Both the position numbers and the translations under genes were made by a program. From assembly GCA_023438245.1 (NCBI GenBank), contig JAEXRD010000040.1:1-26051 (forward strand): a stretch of DNA of 26,051 nucleotides, written 5' to 3'. The notes under the pieces were generated by a model. That model had not been told where the DNA came from, made no database searches, and saw only the letters and a program-made list of their open reading frames with translations. Each line of letters starts with the position of its first letter. The first letter of the stretch is position 1. Shown in pieces: positions 15,278-22,723 of this stretch. This DNA comes from Pseudomonadota bacterium. GTDB taxonomy: Bacteria > Desulfobacterota > Desulfovibrionia > Desulfovibrionales > Desulfovibrionaceae.

Positions 15278-15946
15278 ATGCCGCGCCCCGTCCGCCAAGT
15301 CCCTGTCCTTGGGACGATTCTGGCCGCCTTGTCCCTTCTGCTGCTGCCGCTGGCCCCGGCGCTTGCGGCGGGCAAGGGGAAATTCCCCGCTCCCAGCCCC
15401 ATCGCGCAGGAACTGCGCAAGCAGGGCGACCTTGTGCCCTTCGAGCCTTCCCCGGCGGTGCTGGCCGGCTACTTCGTGGCCGACGAGGCCGCCCCGGCCC
15501 TGGTCTACGGCCCCGTGCGCGACTTCGCGCAGTGGCGCATCTGTCCCACGTCCTGGTTCATCGAGTCGGGCGAGAAGGCCCGGGTGGACAAGGCCCTCGG
15601 CGCCGCCGTGGGCCAGGGCGCGCCCATCGAGTACACCCTCGTCCTTGAGGAGGACTGCGACGACCGCGTCACCCAGTACTCCTTCGTGTTCCTGTCCTCC
15701 GCGGACCCCAAGGCCTGGCTGGCCTGGCGCGAGCAGTTCCACAAGAGCAAGACCGGCGGCCACTACGGCGAGGCCGTGAAGCGGCTGGGCAAGGCCGCCG
15801 CGGACGGCTACCCCGTCTCCGGCGACCTGCGCTTCCTCTCGGTGAACGGGGAGCTCTCCCTGAAGCCCGTCGAGGAGGCGCTGAAGGCCGACCGGAAGGC
15901 CCGCCCGGTCTACGACCTGAACGCCGGTCGGAAGCTGGCGAGGTAG
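15278..15946 (+). CDS. Secreted protein of unknown family
   Basis: A 222-residue protein with a clear Sec signal peptide: a basic start, the hydrophobic run LGTILAALSLLLLPLAP, and a likely cleavage site ALA-AGK near residue 31. The mature part is soluble and has only two cysteines, in WRICPTSWF and EEDCDDR, about 40 residues apart, which could form a disulfide. I do not recognise the family. The ATG is supported by CAGGAGG. It is the first gene of the run that continues with the DUF6599-type protein only five bases later, which ties it to that redox module, perhaps as a periplasmic accessory or sensor. That role is inferred from position only. Confidence 0.8.
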   Translation: MPRPVRQVPVLGTILAALSLLLLPLAPALAAGKGKFPAPSPIAQELRKQGDLVPFEPSPAVLAGYFVADEAAPALVYGPVRDFAQWRICPTSWFIESGEKARVDKALGAAVGQGAPIEYTLVLEEDCDDRVTQYSFVFLSSADPKAWLAWREQFHKSKTGGHYGEAVKRLGKAAADGYPVSGDLRFLSVNGELSLKPVEEALKADRKARPVYDLNAGRKLAR

Positions 15947-15951
15947 CGGGC

Positions 15952-17061
15952 GTGGCGCGCAGGGCTCGGCAGGTGGGATCGGGCGAGGCTCTGGCCTCGG
16001 CCCTGGTGCTGGCGGCGCTGCTGGCCATCGCGGCCTGGATGCTGGCCCGGCAGGGTGCGTTCAACCCGGCGGTGGAGGTGGCGCTGCGCGCACCCGCGCC
16101 GAAGGGGGCTGCGCAGGCCCAGGCCGGAGCGGTTGCCCAGGCGGGAGCGCCAGCCGATGCCCCCGCAGCCGGGGGGGGCGAGCCCGGTCCCGCCGAGCAG
16201 GGGGCCAAAGCCTCCGGGCTGGCCGCCTTCCTGCCCCAGGAGGCGGGCGGGCTTTCCGCCCTGGGCCCGGCGGAGAGCTTCAACCCCGTCACCCTGTCCG
16301 ACAAGATCGACGGCAAGGCCGAGCTTTACCTGGCCGCCGGGTTCAAGGCCATGGCCGACCGCACCTATTCCGGCGGCAAGGGCAAGGTCCGCGTGGACCT
16401 GTACCTTTACGAGATGAAGAACGCCGACGCCGCGTTCAGCGTGTTCAGCGGCCAGCGGCGTTCCGGCGCGGGCAAGAGCGCGGTGACGGACAGGGCCTAT
16501 TCCACCGAGAACGCGGTATTTTTCGCCAGCGGGCCCTACTACGCCGAGGTCATCGCCGACCGCGCCGGGCCGGAGGCGAAAAAGGCGCTGGACGCCCTGG
16601 CCCAGGCCGTGGCGGGCGCATTGCCGGGGAAGAAGGGCGGGGGCGAAGGCGAGAAGGCCCCCGGCCAAGCCAAGGATACCGACCTCTTCCCGGCGCAGGG
16701 CCAGGATTCCGGCAGCCTGCGCCTGCTGGCGGCGGACGTGTTCGGCATGCAGGGCCTGACGGGCGTGTACACAGTGGGGTACAAGGCCGGGCAGGCCGAG
16801 GCCACGGGCTTCCTCTCTCGCCGCAAGAGCGCCGCCGAGGCCCAGGAGCTGGCCGGTGCCTACCTGCGCTTCCTGGCCGACAACGGCTACAAGGAACTGC
16901 CGGGTGCGCTGCCCGGCGCGAAGCTGCTGGAAATGGACGGCTCCTTCGAGGCCGTGGGCGTGACCGGGGCGCTGTTCTACGGCGTGCACGACGCCACCTC
17001 GCGCGACATGGCCGTGCAGGTCGCCGGGCAGTTGGCGAAAAATCTGGAGAAGGCGAAATGA
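15952..17061 (+). CDS. DUF6599-type membrane-anchored protein
   Basis: A 369-residue protein starting at GTG, with an N-terminal hydrophobic helix (about residues 13-31) that should anchor it with the rest in the periplasm. An Ala/Pro/Gly-rich linker leads to a domain resembling DUF6599: LSDKIDGKAELYLAAGF near residues 114-130, then VDLYLYEMKNADAAFSVFS and GPYYAEVIAD. The pattern occurs again in weaker form in the C-terminal half (GYKAGQAEATGFLSRR). The biochemical role of the family is unknown. The gene begins five bases after the secreted protein and its stop overlaps the start of the DUF362 gene in ATGA, so the two are translationally coupled. Confidence 0.7.
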   Translation: MARRARQVGSGEALASALVLAALLAIAAWMLARQGAFNPAVEVALRAPAPKGAAQAQAGAVAQAGAPADAPAAGGGEPGPAEQGAKASGLAAFLPQEAGGLSALGPAESFNPVTLSDKIDGKAELYLAAGFKAMADRTYSGGKGKVRVDLYLYEMKNADAAFSVFSGQRRSGAGKSAVTDRAYSTENAVFFASGPYYAEVIADRAGPEAKKALDALAQAVAGALPGKKGGGEGEKAPGQAKDTDLFPAQGQDSGSLRLLAADVFGMQGLTGVYTVGYKAGQAEATGFLSRRKSAAEAQELAGAYLRFLADNGYKELPGALPGAKLLEMDGSFEAVGVTGALFYGVHDATSRDMAVQVAGQLAKNLEKAK

Positions 17062-18113
17062 GCGGGCCCGGGCCGACGGACACGAAAGACCAGGGCAACG
17101 GCATTTCTCGCCGCGATTTCCTGCGCCGGACAGCCGGGGCGGCGGCGATCACCTTGGCCGCCGGGGGGCTGGGGCTGACCCTGCTGGACCGGCACGGCCC
17201 CAAGGCCGAGAGCGGGGCCAAGGTGGCCCAGGGCCTGGGCGACTACACCATTCCCGAATTCTCCGGGGCCAAGGCGCGCATGGCCATCGTGCGCGGAAAA
17301 CCTGCGCCCGACGGCCACATGGACCGCGCCGCCATGTTCGAGCGTGCCATGAGCGGCCTGGCCGGCCCTGGTGGACTGGAGAATTTCATCAAGCGCGGCG
17401 ACCGCGTGCTCATCAAGGTCAACGCCGCCTTCGCCACCTCGCCCATGCTGGGGGCCACCACGCATCCGGACCTCATCGTGGCCGTGGCGGGCCTGTGCCT
17501 CAAGGCCGGGGCCGCCCACGTCAGCATCACCGACAATCCCATCCACAGCCCGGAGAGCTGCTTCGAACTCTCCGGCATCGCCGACGCGGCGCGCCAGTCC
17601 GGCTCGAAAATCATCCTGCCGCGCGAGGAGCTGTTCACTCCCGTGAGCCTGCCCGGCGGCACGCTCATCCAGAACTGGCCGGTGCTCACCGGCGCGCTCA
17701 AGGGGGCCACCAAGGTCATCGCCATGTCGCCGGTGAAGGACCACCACCGCGCCGGGGCGTCGCTCAGCCTCAAGAATTTCTATGGGTTCCTGGGCGGCAG
17801 GCGCAACGTGTTCCACCAGGACATCAACGGCGTCATCGCCGAGCTGGCGCTGCTCATCCGGCCCACGCTCATCGTGCTGGACGGCACCGTGAGCATGATG
17901 AGCAACGGCCCCACCGGCGGCTCGCTCTCCGACCTCAAGGCCACGGGCATGCTGGCCGTGACCACCGACCCCGTGGCCGCCGACAGCTTCGGCATGGAGC
18001 TCTTGGGCCGCGGCATCGACCAGGCCCCGTACATCAGGCTGGCCGAGGCCGCGGGCGCGGGCCGGGCCGACTACAAGGCCCTGAACCCGCAGCTGCTGGA
18101 CCTCGGGGCCTAG
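17058..18113 (+). CDS. Tat-exported DUF362 protein
   Basis: A 351-residue protein with a twin-arginine signal, SRRDFLRRTAG at residues 17-27, followed by a hydrophobic stretch, so it should be exported folded, which implies a cofactor. The body is a DUF362 domain: RVLIKVNAAFATSPMLGATT, HPDLIVAVAGLCLKAGA, an ITDNP turn, a SPVKDHHRAGASLSLKNFYG segment, and the C-terminal VTTDPVAADSFGMELLG. The optional ferredoxin domain of some relatives is absent. No enzymatic activity is firmly assigned to the family. It overlaps the upstream gene by four bases and lies nine bases before the polyferredoxin gene, which supports action in one exported redox complex. Confidence 0.9.
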   Translation: MSGPGPTDTKDQGNGISRRDFLRRTAGAAAITLAAGGLGLTLLDRHGPKAESGAKVAQGLGDYTIPEFSGAKARMAIVRGKPAPDGHMDRAAMFERAMSGLAGPGGLENFIKRGDRVLIKVNAAFATSPMLGATTHPDLIVAVAGLCLKAGAAHVSITDNPIHSPESCFELSGIADAARQSGSKIILPREELFTPVSLPGGTLIQNWPVLTGALKGATKVIAMSPVKDHHRAGASLSLKNFYGFLGGRRNVFHQDINGVIAELALLIRPTLIVLDGTVSMMSNGPTGGSLSDLKATGMLAVTTDPVAADSFGMELLGRGIDQAPYIRLAEAAGAGRADYKALNPQLLDLGA

Positions 18114-18122
18114 GGGGCGGGG

Positions 18123-19916
18123 ATGGGAATCATGCCTTCCATCCGGACCGCCAGGCGCGTGAGCCAGGGCTTCTTCCTGGCGCTGACGCTGTGGTTCTGC
18201 GTGGTGCTCTCGCTGGGCGCGGGGTTCTGGCAGCTGCGCGGCTGGCCCGTGAACTGGATCCTCCAGCTCGACCCGCTCACCGCGCTAGGCACGGTTTTCG
18301 CCACGCGCACCTGGTACCAGCCGCTCATTTGGGCCGTGCCGGTCATCGCGCTCACGGCCTTCCTGGGCCGGTTCTTCTGCGGCTTCGCCTGTCCGCTGGG
18401 CGCGCTGAACCAGATCAGCGGCTGGCTGGCCCTGCGCCGCGCCAAACATGTCGAGAAGGTGGCCCGCAACCGCCACAGCAAGCGCCAGTCCGTGAAGTAC
18501 GGCGTGCTGGCCTTCACCCTGGCGGCCTCGGGCCTGGGCCTGCTCGTCTCCGGCCTGCTGGACCCTTTGCCGCTCTTGTTCCGGTCCATCAACCTGACCA
18601 TCCTGCCGGTGCTGGACTCCTGCTTCCAGGCCATCTTCACCAAGCCCCGGCACTACGCCTCGGCCTGGCTGGTGGGCGGGGTATTCCTGGCCATCCTGGG
18701 GCTGAACATGCTGCGCCCCCGGTTCTTCTGCCGCTTCCTCTGCCCGCTGGGCGCGCTGTTCGGCGTGCTCTCCCGCTTCTCGCCCTGGCGCATCGGCAAG
18801 CGCGAGGCCGACTGCGGCAACTGCACCCTCTGCGAGGCCCACTGCGAGGGCGGCTGCAACCCCTCCGGAACCATGGTCACGGGCGAGTGCCTGCTGTGCA
18901 TGAACTGCCTGGAGACCTGCCCGCGCGGCCGCATCACGTTTGCCGGGAAGCCCTCGGCCCTGGGCGAGGTGGCGCTGCCCCAGCCCGCCCGGCGCGACTT
19001 CGTGCTCGGGGCCGCCGCGGGGGCGCTGGCCGCGCCGCTGTGGACCGTGGGCGCGCTGGCCGGGGACGGCCGCGATCCGCTGCTCATCCGCCCGCCCGGG
19101 GCGCTGGACGAGGAGCGTTTCCTGGCCCGCTGCATCCGCTGCGGCCAGTGCATGCGCGTGTGCCCCACCAACATCATCCAGCCCGCGCTGCTGGAGGGCG
19201 GGGTGCAGGGCCTGTGGACCCCGGTGCTGGTGCCGCGCCTGGGATCCAGCGGCTGCCAGGTGCAGTGCGTGGCCTGCGGCAACGTCTGCCCCACGGCGGC
19301 CATCCGCCCGCTGAGCCTGGACGAGAAGCTGGGGCGCGGGGCGTTTGCCGCCAAGGGCCCGGTGCGCATAGGCACGGCCTTCTTCGACCGTTCGCGCTGC
19401 CTGCCCTGGGCGCTGGACCGGCCCTGCCTGGTGTGCCAGGAGCTGTGCCCCGTGAGCCCCAAGGCCATCCACACGCGCACCGAGTACGTGCCCATCCGCT
19501 TCGGCCAGGCCAGGGTGGAGGGCGTGACCGGGGCGCGCTTCCAGCTCTCGGGGCTGGCCCGGCCCACGGTGAACCTGGGCAGCGGCGACTATTACCTGCG
19601 GCCCGCGGGCGACGCCAAGGCCGAGCTGCGGCGCATCGCCACCATCACCCTGGGCCCCCAGGACGGCAACGGGGCCGCGCAGCTGACCCTGGACGCCCCG
19701 CCGCCCCCTGCGACAGGACCGGAAAAGGAGAAGGGCGGCTGGAAACTGGGCGAGGACAGGCTGGTGGAGGTGCTGGTGCGCCTGCAGAAGCCCTATGTGG
19801 ACGCGGCGCGCTGCATCGGCTGCGGCGTGTGCGAGCACGAGTGCCCCATCTCGGGCCTGCGCGGCATCCGCGTCACCTTCGAGAACGAGTCGCGCTCCGG
19901 CAAGCTCCTGGTGTAG
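18123..19916 (+). CDS. NapH/NapG-like fusion polyferredoxin, membrane bound
   Basis: A 597-residue protein. The N-terminal half resembles NapH: several membrane helices, two CxxxCP loops (Cys86/Cys90 in FCGFACPLGALN and Cys203/Cys207 in FCRFLCPLGAL), then ferredoxin motifs at Cys231-241 and Cys256-266. Residues 290-313 begin ARRDFVLGAAAG, a Tat-like twin arginine followed by a hydrophobic stretch. After it comes a NapG/MauM-like half with four-cysteine motifs at 337-347, 378-389, 426-442 and 564-574. That makes six potential [4Fe-4S] sites. Such proteins pass electrons from quinol across to periplasmic redox partners. It sits nine bases after the DUF362 gene and 55 before the exported aldo/keto reductase, its likely partners. 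Confidence 0.88.
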   Translation: MGIMPSIRTARRVSQGFFLALTLWFCVVLSLGAGFWQLRGWPVNWILQLDPLTALGTVFATRTWYQPLIWAVPVIALTAFLGRFFCGFACPLGALNQISGWLALRRAKHVEKVARNRHSKRQSVKYGVLAFTLAASGLGLLVSGLLDPLPLLFRSINLTILPVLDSCFQAIFTKPRHYASAWLVGGVFLAILGLNMLRPRFFCRFLCPLGALFGVLSRFSPWRIGKREADCGNCTLCEAHCEGGCNPSGTMVTGECLLCMNCLETCPRGRITFAGKPSALGEVALPQPARRDFVLGAAAGALAAPLWTVGALAGDGRDPLLIRPPGALDEERFLARCIRCGQCMRVCPTNIIQPALLEGGVQGLWTPVLVPRLGSSGCQVQCVACGNVCPTAAIRPLSLDEKLGRGAFAAKGPVRIGTAFFDRSRCLPWALDRPCLVCQELCPVSPKAIHTRTEYVPIRFGQARVEGVTGARFQLSGLARPTVNLGSGDYYLRPAGDAKAELRRIATITLGPQDGNGAAQLTLDAPPPPATGPEKEKGGWKLGEDRLVEVLVRLQKPYVDAARCIGCGVCEHECPISGLRGIRVTFENESRSGKLLV

Positions 19917-19971
19917 CCGGAGGGCGTGGTTTTTCAACAGCGGCGCGGGAGCGCAGCACAGGGAGGGCCAT

Positions 19972-21195
19972 ATGGCTGAGAAGAAGGAGAACACGACGGG
20001 CGCGGGCATGACCCGCCGCAATTTCCTGAAGTCCCTCGGCATCGGTGGGCTGGCCGCAGGTGCCGCGCCGGTGCTGGCGGCCTCGCAGGCCCTGGGGGCA
20101 GAGGCCCCCAAGACCATGCCCATGCGCACCCTGGGCAAGACCGGGGTGAAGGTGCCTGTGCTGGCCCTGGGCGGCATGTTCGACACCATCAACAACCAGC
20201 TGCTGCTCAAACAGGCGCTCAGTTGGGGCGTCACCTACTGGGACACCTCCGAGGTGTACGGCAACGGCCTGAGCGAGGAGGGCTTCGGCAGGTTCTTCTC
20301 GCGCAACCCGGACCGGCGCAAGGACGTGTTCCTGGTGACCAAGCACCCCCCGCGCGGCGGCAACCACACCGAGCGGCTGGAGAAGAGCCTGGCCCGGCTG
20401 AACACCAATTATGTGGACCTGTTCTTCGTGCACAGCACCTCTGCGGCGTCCGATGTCACCCCGGAGCTTCTGGCCTGGGGCGAGCAGATGAAGAAGGCCG
20501 GGAAGATCAAGTACTTCGGCTACAGCACCCACACCAACGTGGAGGACTGCCTGCTGGGCACGGCCAAGAATCCCGGCGGCATCGACGTCATCATGCACTC
20601 CTACAACATCCACCTGATGCTCAAGCCCAAGATGCAGGAGGCCGTGGCCGCCTGCGCCAAGGCGGGCATCGGGCTGGTGGCCATGAAGACCCAGGGCGCG
20701 GGCCCCGGCGGCATGGTCAGCGAGGCCGAGGCCAAGATGGCCGACCGCTTCCTGAAGCGCGGCTTCACCGACAAGCAGGCCAAGCTCAAGGCCGTGTGGG
20801 AGACCCCGGAAATGGCCAGCGTCTGCTCCCAGATGCCCAGCCTGACCATCCTGGCCGCCAACGTGGCCGCGGCCAAGGACCAGGTGGCCCTGGACAAGGC
20901 CGAGATGCGCAGCCTGCGCGAGTACGCCAGCGCCTGCCAGGGCTACTGCGCCGGGTGCGGCAGCATCTGCCAGCAGGCCGTGGGAGGGGCCGTGGCCGTG
21001 AACGAGGTCATGCGCGCGCTGATGTACCACAAGGAATACGGCGAGCCGGAGCTGGCCCGGCAGACCTTCGCCAGCCTGCCGGAGCGCAGCCGGGCGGTTC
21101 TCGCCGGGCTGGACTATTCCCGGGCCGAGGCCGCCTGTCCGCAGAAGCTTGAGATCGCCGCGCTGATGCGCGAGGCCGGGGAACTGCTGGCCTAG
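19972..21195 (+). CDS. Tat-exported aldo/keto reductase with Fe-S motif
   Basis: A 407-residue protein with a twin-arginine signal, TRRNFLKSLG at residues 14-23, and an AKR barrel. The catalytic tetrad is complete: Asp91 and Tyr96 (WDTSEVYGNG), Lys124 (LVTKHPP) and His154 (FFVHSTS). The C-terminal region has Cys322-x3-Cys326-x2-Cys329-x3-Cys333, the place where relatives in COG1453 carry a [4Fe-4S] cluster. AKRs normally take hydride from NADPH, which is not available in the periplasm, so either the nucleotide is bound before export or electrons come through the cluster. The ATG at 19972 follows GGGAGG; the frame is open further upstream inside the polyferredoxin gene. Its stop codon shares CTAG with the convergent HD-GYP gene. 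Confidence 0.92.
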   Translation: MAEKKENTTGAGMTRRNFLKSLGIGGLAAGAAPVLAASQALGAEAPKTMPMRTLGKTGVKVPVLALGGMFDTINNQLLLKQALSWGVTYWDTSEVYGNGLSEEGFGRFFSRNPDRRKDVFLVTKHPPRGGNHTERLEKSLARLNTNYVDLFFVHSTSAASDVTPELLAWGEQMKKAGKIKYFGYSTHTNVEDCLLGTAKNPGGIDVIMHSYNIHLMLKPKMQEAVAACAKAGIGLVAMKTQGAGPGGMVSEAEAKMADRFLKRGFTDKQAKLKAVWETPEMASVCSQMPSLTILAANVAAAKDQVALDKAEMRSLREYASACQGYCAGCGSICQQAVGGAVAVNEVMRALMYHKEYGEPELARQTFASLPERSRAVLAGLDYSRAEAACPQKLEIAALMREAGELLA

Positions 21196-22607
21196 GTCTT
21201 TGCAGCATCCTCGCCACGGGGGCGGCTCCGGAGCTTCCGGAGCCTGCCCCGCGCGGCGAAGGCCTCGGCCTGGCGCATCATCTCCGCCACGTCGCCGCTG
21301 AAGTAGCGCCGGAACAGCTCCTGGAGCTCGTCCTTGAGCGCCTCGTCCGGGCTGCCCGCGATGCGCGCATGCAGGGCCGGGGCGATGCGCGCGAAGGCGT
21401 CCAGCATGTCCGGGTCGAAGTGCCCGCCGCGCCCCTGGTCCAAAAGCGCCATGGACTCCGCAAAGGGGAGCGCCCGCTTGTAGGGCCGCTGCGAGGTCAG
21501 CGCGTCGAACACGTCCACGATGGCGAAGAGCCGCGCCGCGGCGGGGATGGCCTCTCCGGCCAGGCCCTGGTCGTAGCCGCTGCCGTCGAACTGCTCGTGG
21601 TGGCCGCCGATGACCGGCAGCGCGTCCTCCAGCCAGTGCGCCCGGGAGACGATGTCGCGCCCGTGCTGCACGTGCAGTCGCATCTGCGAAAATTCTTCGG
21701 TCGTGAGCGGGCCCGGCTTGAGCAGCACCGCGTCGCGGATGCCGATCTTGCCCACGTCGTGCAGCAGCGCGCCCTTGATGAGCCCGCGCATGGCCGAGTC
21801 GTTCCAGCCCAGCGCCTCGGCCAGGCGCACGGCGTAGATGGTGACCCGGTCGTTGTGCTGGTCGGTGTCGCTGTCGCGCTTGGCGATGGCCCCGCCCAGA
21901 ACGGCCAGAACTTCCAGGTTGGCCTGCTGGACGTGCGAGGCCAGGCTGGCCACGTGCCGCAGCAGCCGCAGGATGACGGGGTAGAGCAGCAGGGTGGTGG
22001 AGAGCACCACCAGCACCACCAGCCCCACGGTGCGCAGCGTGCCCCGGGCGATCTCCTCCAGCACCTGGTCCGAGACCGCGTACATGGCCTGGGCCTGGGC
22101 CACCGGAGTTCCGGTGCTGTCGTTCAGGGCCATGCCCAGGTGCAGGTGGGGCCGCCCGCCGATGCGCACCAGCCGCTTGAAGGCCTGCGCGCCGGGATCC
22201 GACCCGGCGTGATCGGCCAGGTAGCTTTGCGCCTGGCGGGCCTGGGGATGGGTCTGGGCCTCGCGCTTGGCGATGGTGGCGTTGTTGCCGCCGGTGATGC
22301 GCACGGCCACCACCCGGCCAAGGGGCGCATCCTCGCCGGATGACCCCGCCGCCATGTCGTTCAGCACCAGCTGCACCTTGCGGGAGTCCAGGTCCTGGCG
22401 GCTGTCCAGCTCGGAGAGGATGCGGCTGCGGAACTGTTCCGCGCCACTGATCGTCTCCTGCAAAATGGCCTCGTCGTAGCTTTGCAGGTCGCTCCAGTAG
22501 GCCAGAAGCGACATGGCCAGGCAGATGAGCACGGTCATGGCCGCCAGCCTGCGCACAAGCAAGCGGTGCAGGGAGGGGGTGCGGGTCGCTTCCAGAATCG
22601 GGGCCAT
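21192..22607 (-). CDS. Membrane HD-GYP-type phosphodiesterase
   Basis: A 471-residue protein with two membrane helices (about 21-37 and 192-210) enclosing a periplasmic sensor region of roughly 150 residues with no family I recognise. The cytoplasmic part is an HD-GYP domain: H251 in DTDQHNDRV, His283-Asp284 in LLHDVGKIGI, HHEQFDGSGY at 336-345, and the FAIVDVFDALTSQRPYKRA helix. Family members degrade cyclic di-GMP. The signature normally ends GYP, but here it is GYD (Asp346). The metal-binding residues look intact, so activity is plausible. The start at 22607 has GGAAG upstream. It is separated from the chemoreceptor gene by a terminator and ends in a stop codon shared with the convergent reductase gene. 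Confidence 0.9.
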   Translation of the reverse strand: MAPILEATRTPSLHRLLVRRLAAMTVLICLAMSLLAYWSDLQSYDEAILQETISGAEQFRSRILSELDSRQDLDSRKVQLVLNDMAAGSSGEDAPLGRVVAVRITGGNNATIAKREAQTHPQARQAQSYLADHAGSDPGAQAFKRLVRIGGRPHLHLGMALNDSTGTPVAQAQAMYAVSDQVLEEIARGTLRTVGLVVLVVLSTTLLLYPVILRLLRHVASLASHVQQANLEVLAVLGGAIAKRDSDTDQHNDRVTIYAVRLAEALGWNDSAMRGLIKGALLHDVGKIGIRDAVLLKPGPLTTEEFSQMRLHVQHGRDIVSRAHWLEDALPVIGGHHEQFDGSGYDQGLAGEAIPAAARLFAIVDVFDALTSQRPYKRALPFAESMALLDQGRGGHFDPDMLDAFARIAPALHARIAGSPDEALKDELQELFRRYFSGDVAEMMRQAEAFAARGRLRKLRSRPRGEDAAKT

Positions 22608-22670
22608 GGCGCTTCCGGTGGTTGGTTCGCTCCAAGGGCTATCACGACCCGTGGGCCGCAGCAACCCATG

Positions 22671-22702
22671 AAAAAGGCCGGTCAGGTTTCCCTGGCCGGC
22701 CT
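22671..22702 (-). terminator. Intrinsic terminator of the chemoreceptor gene
   Basis: Reading the minus strand, AGGCCGG-C-CAGG pairs with CCTG-A-CCGGCCT around a GAAA tetraloop, followed by five T. It begins about 20 bases after the chemoreceptor stop codon and ends 64 bases before the HD-GYP start. The two minus-strand genes are therefore probably separate transcription units. Confidence 0.9.
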
Positions 22703-22723
22703 GTGGGGCGGTGTGGCGAGCGG

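Noticed and set aside
19873..22635. Long minus-strand frame of 920 codons over the reductase and the HD-GYP gene
   Set aside because: It is a shadow frame: low-complexity composition, crosses two real genes and a convergent junction, and carries no motif.
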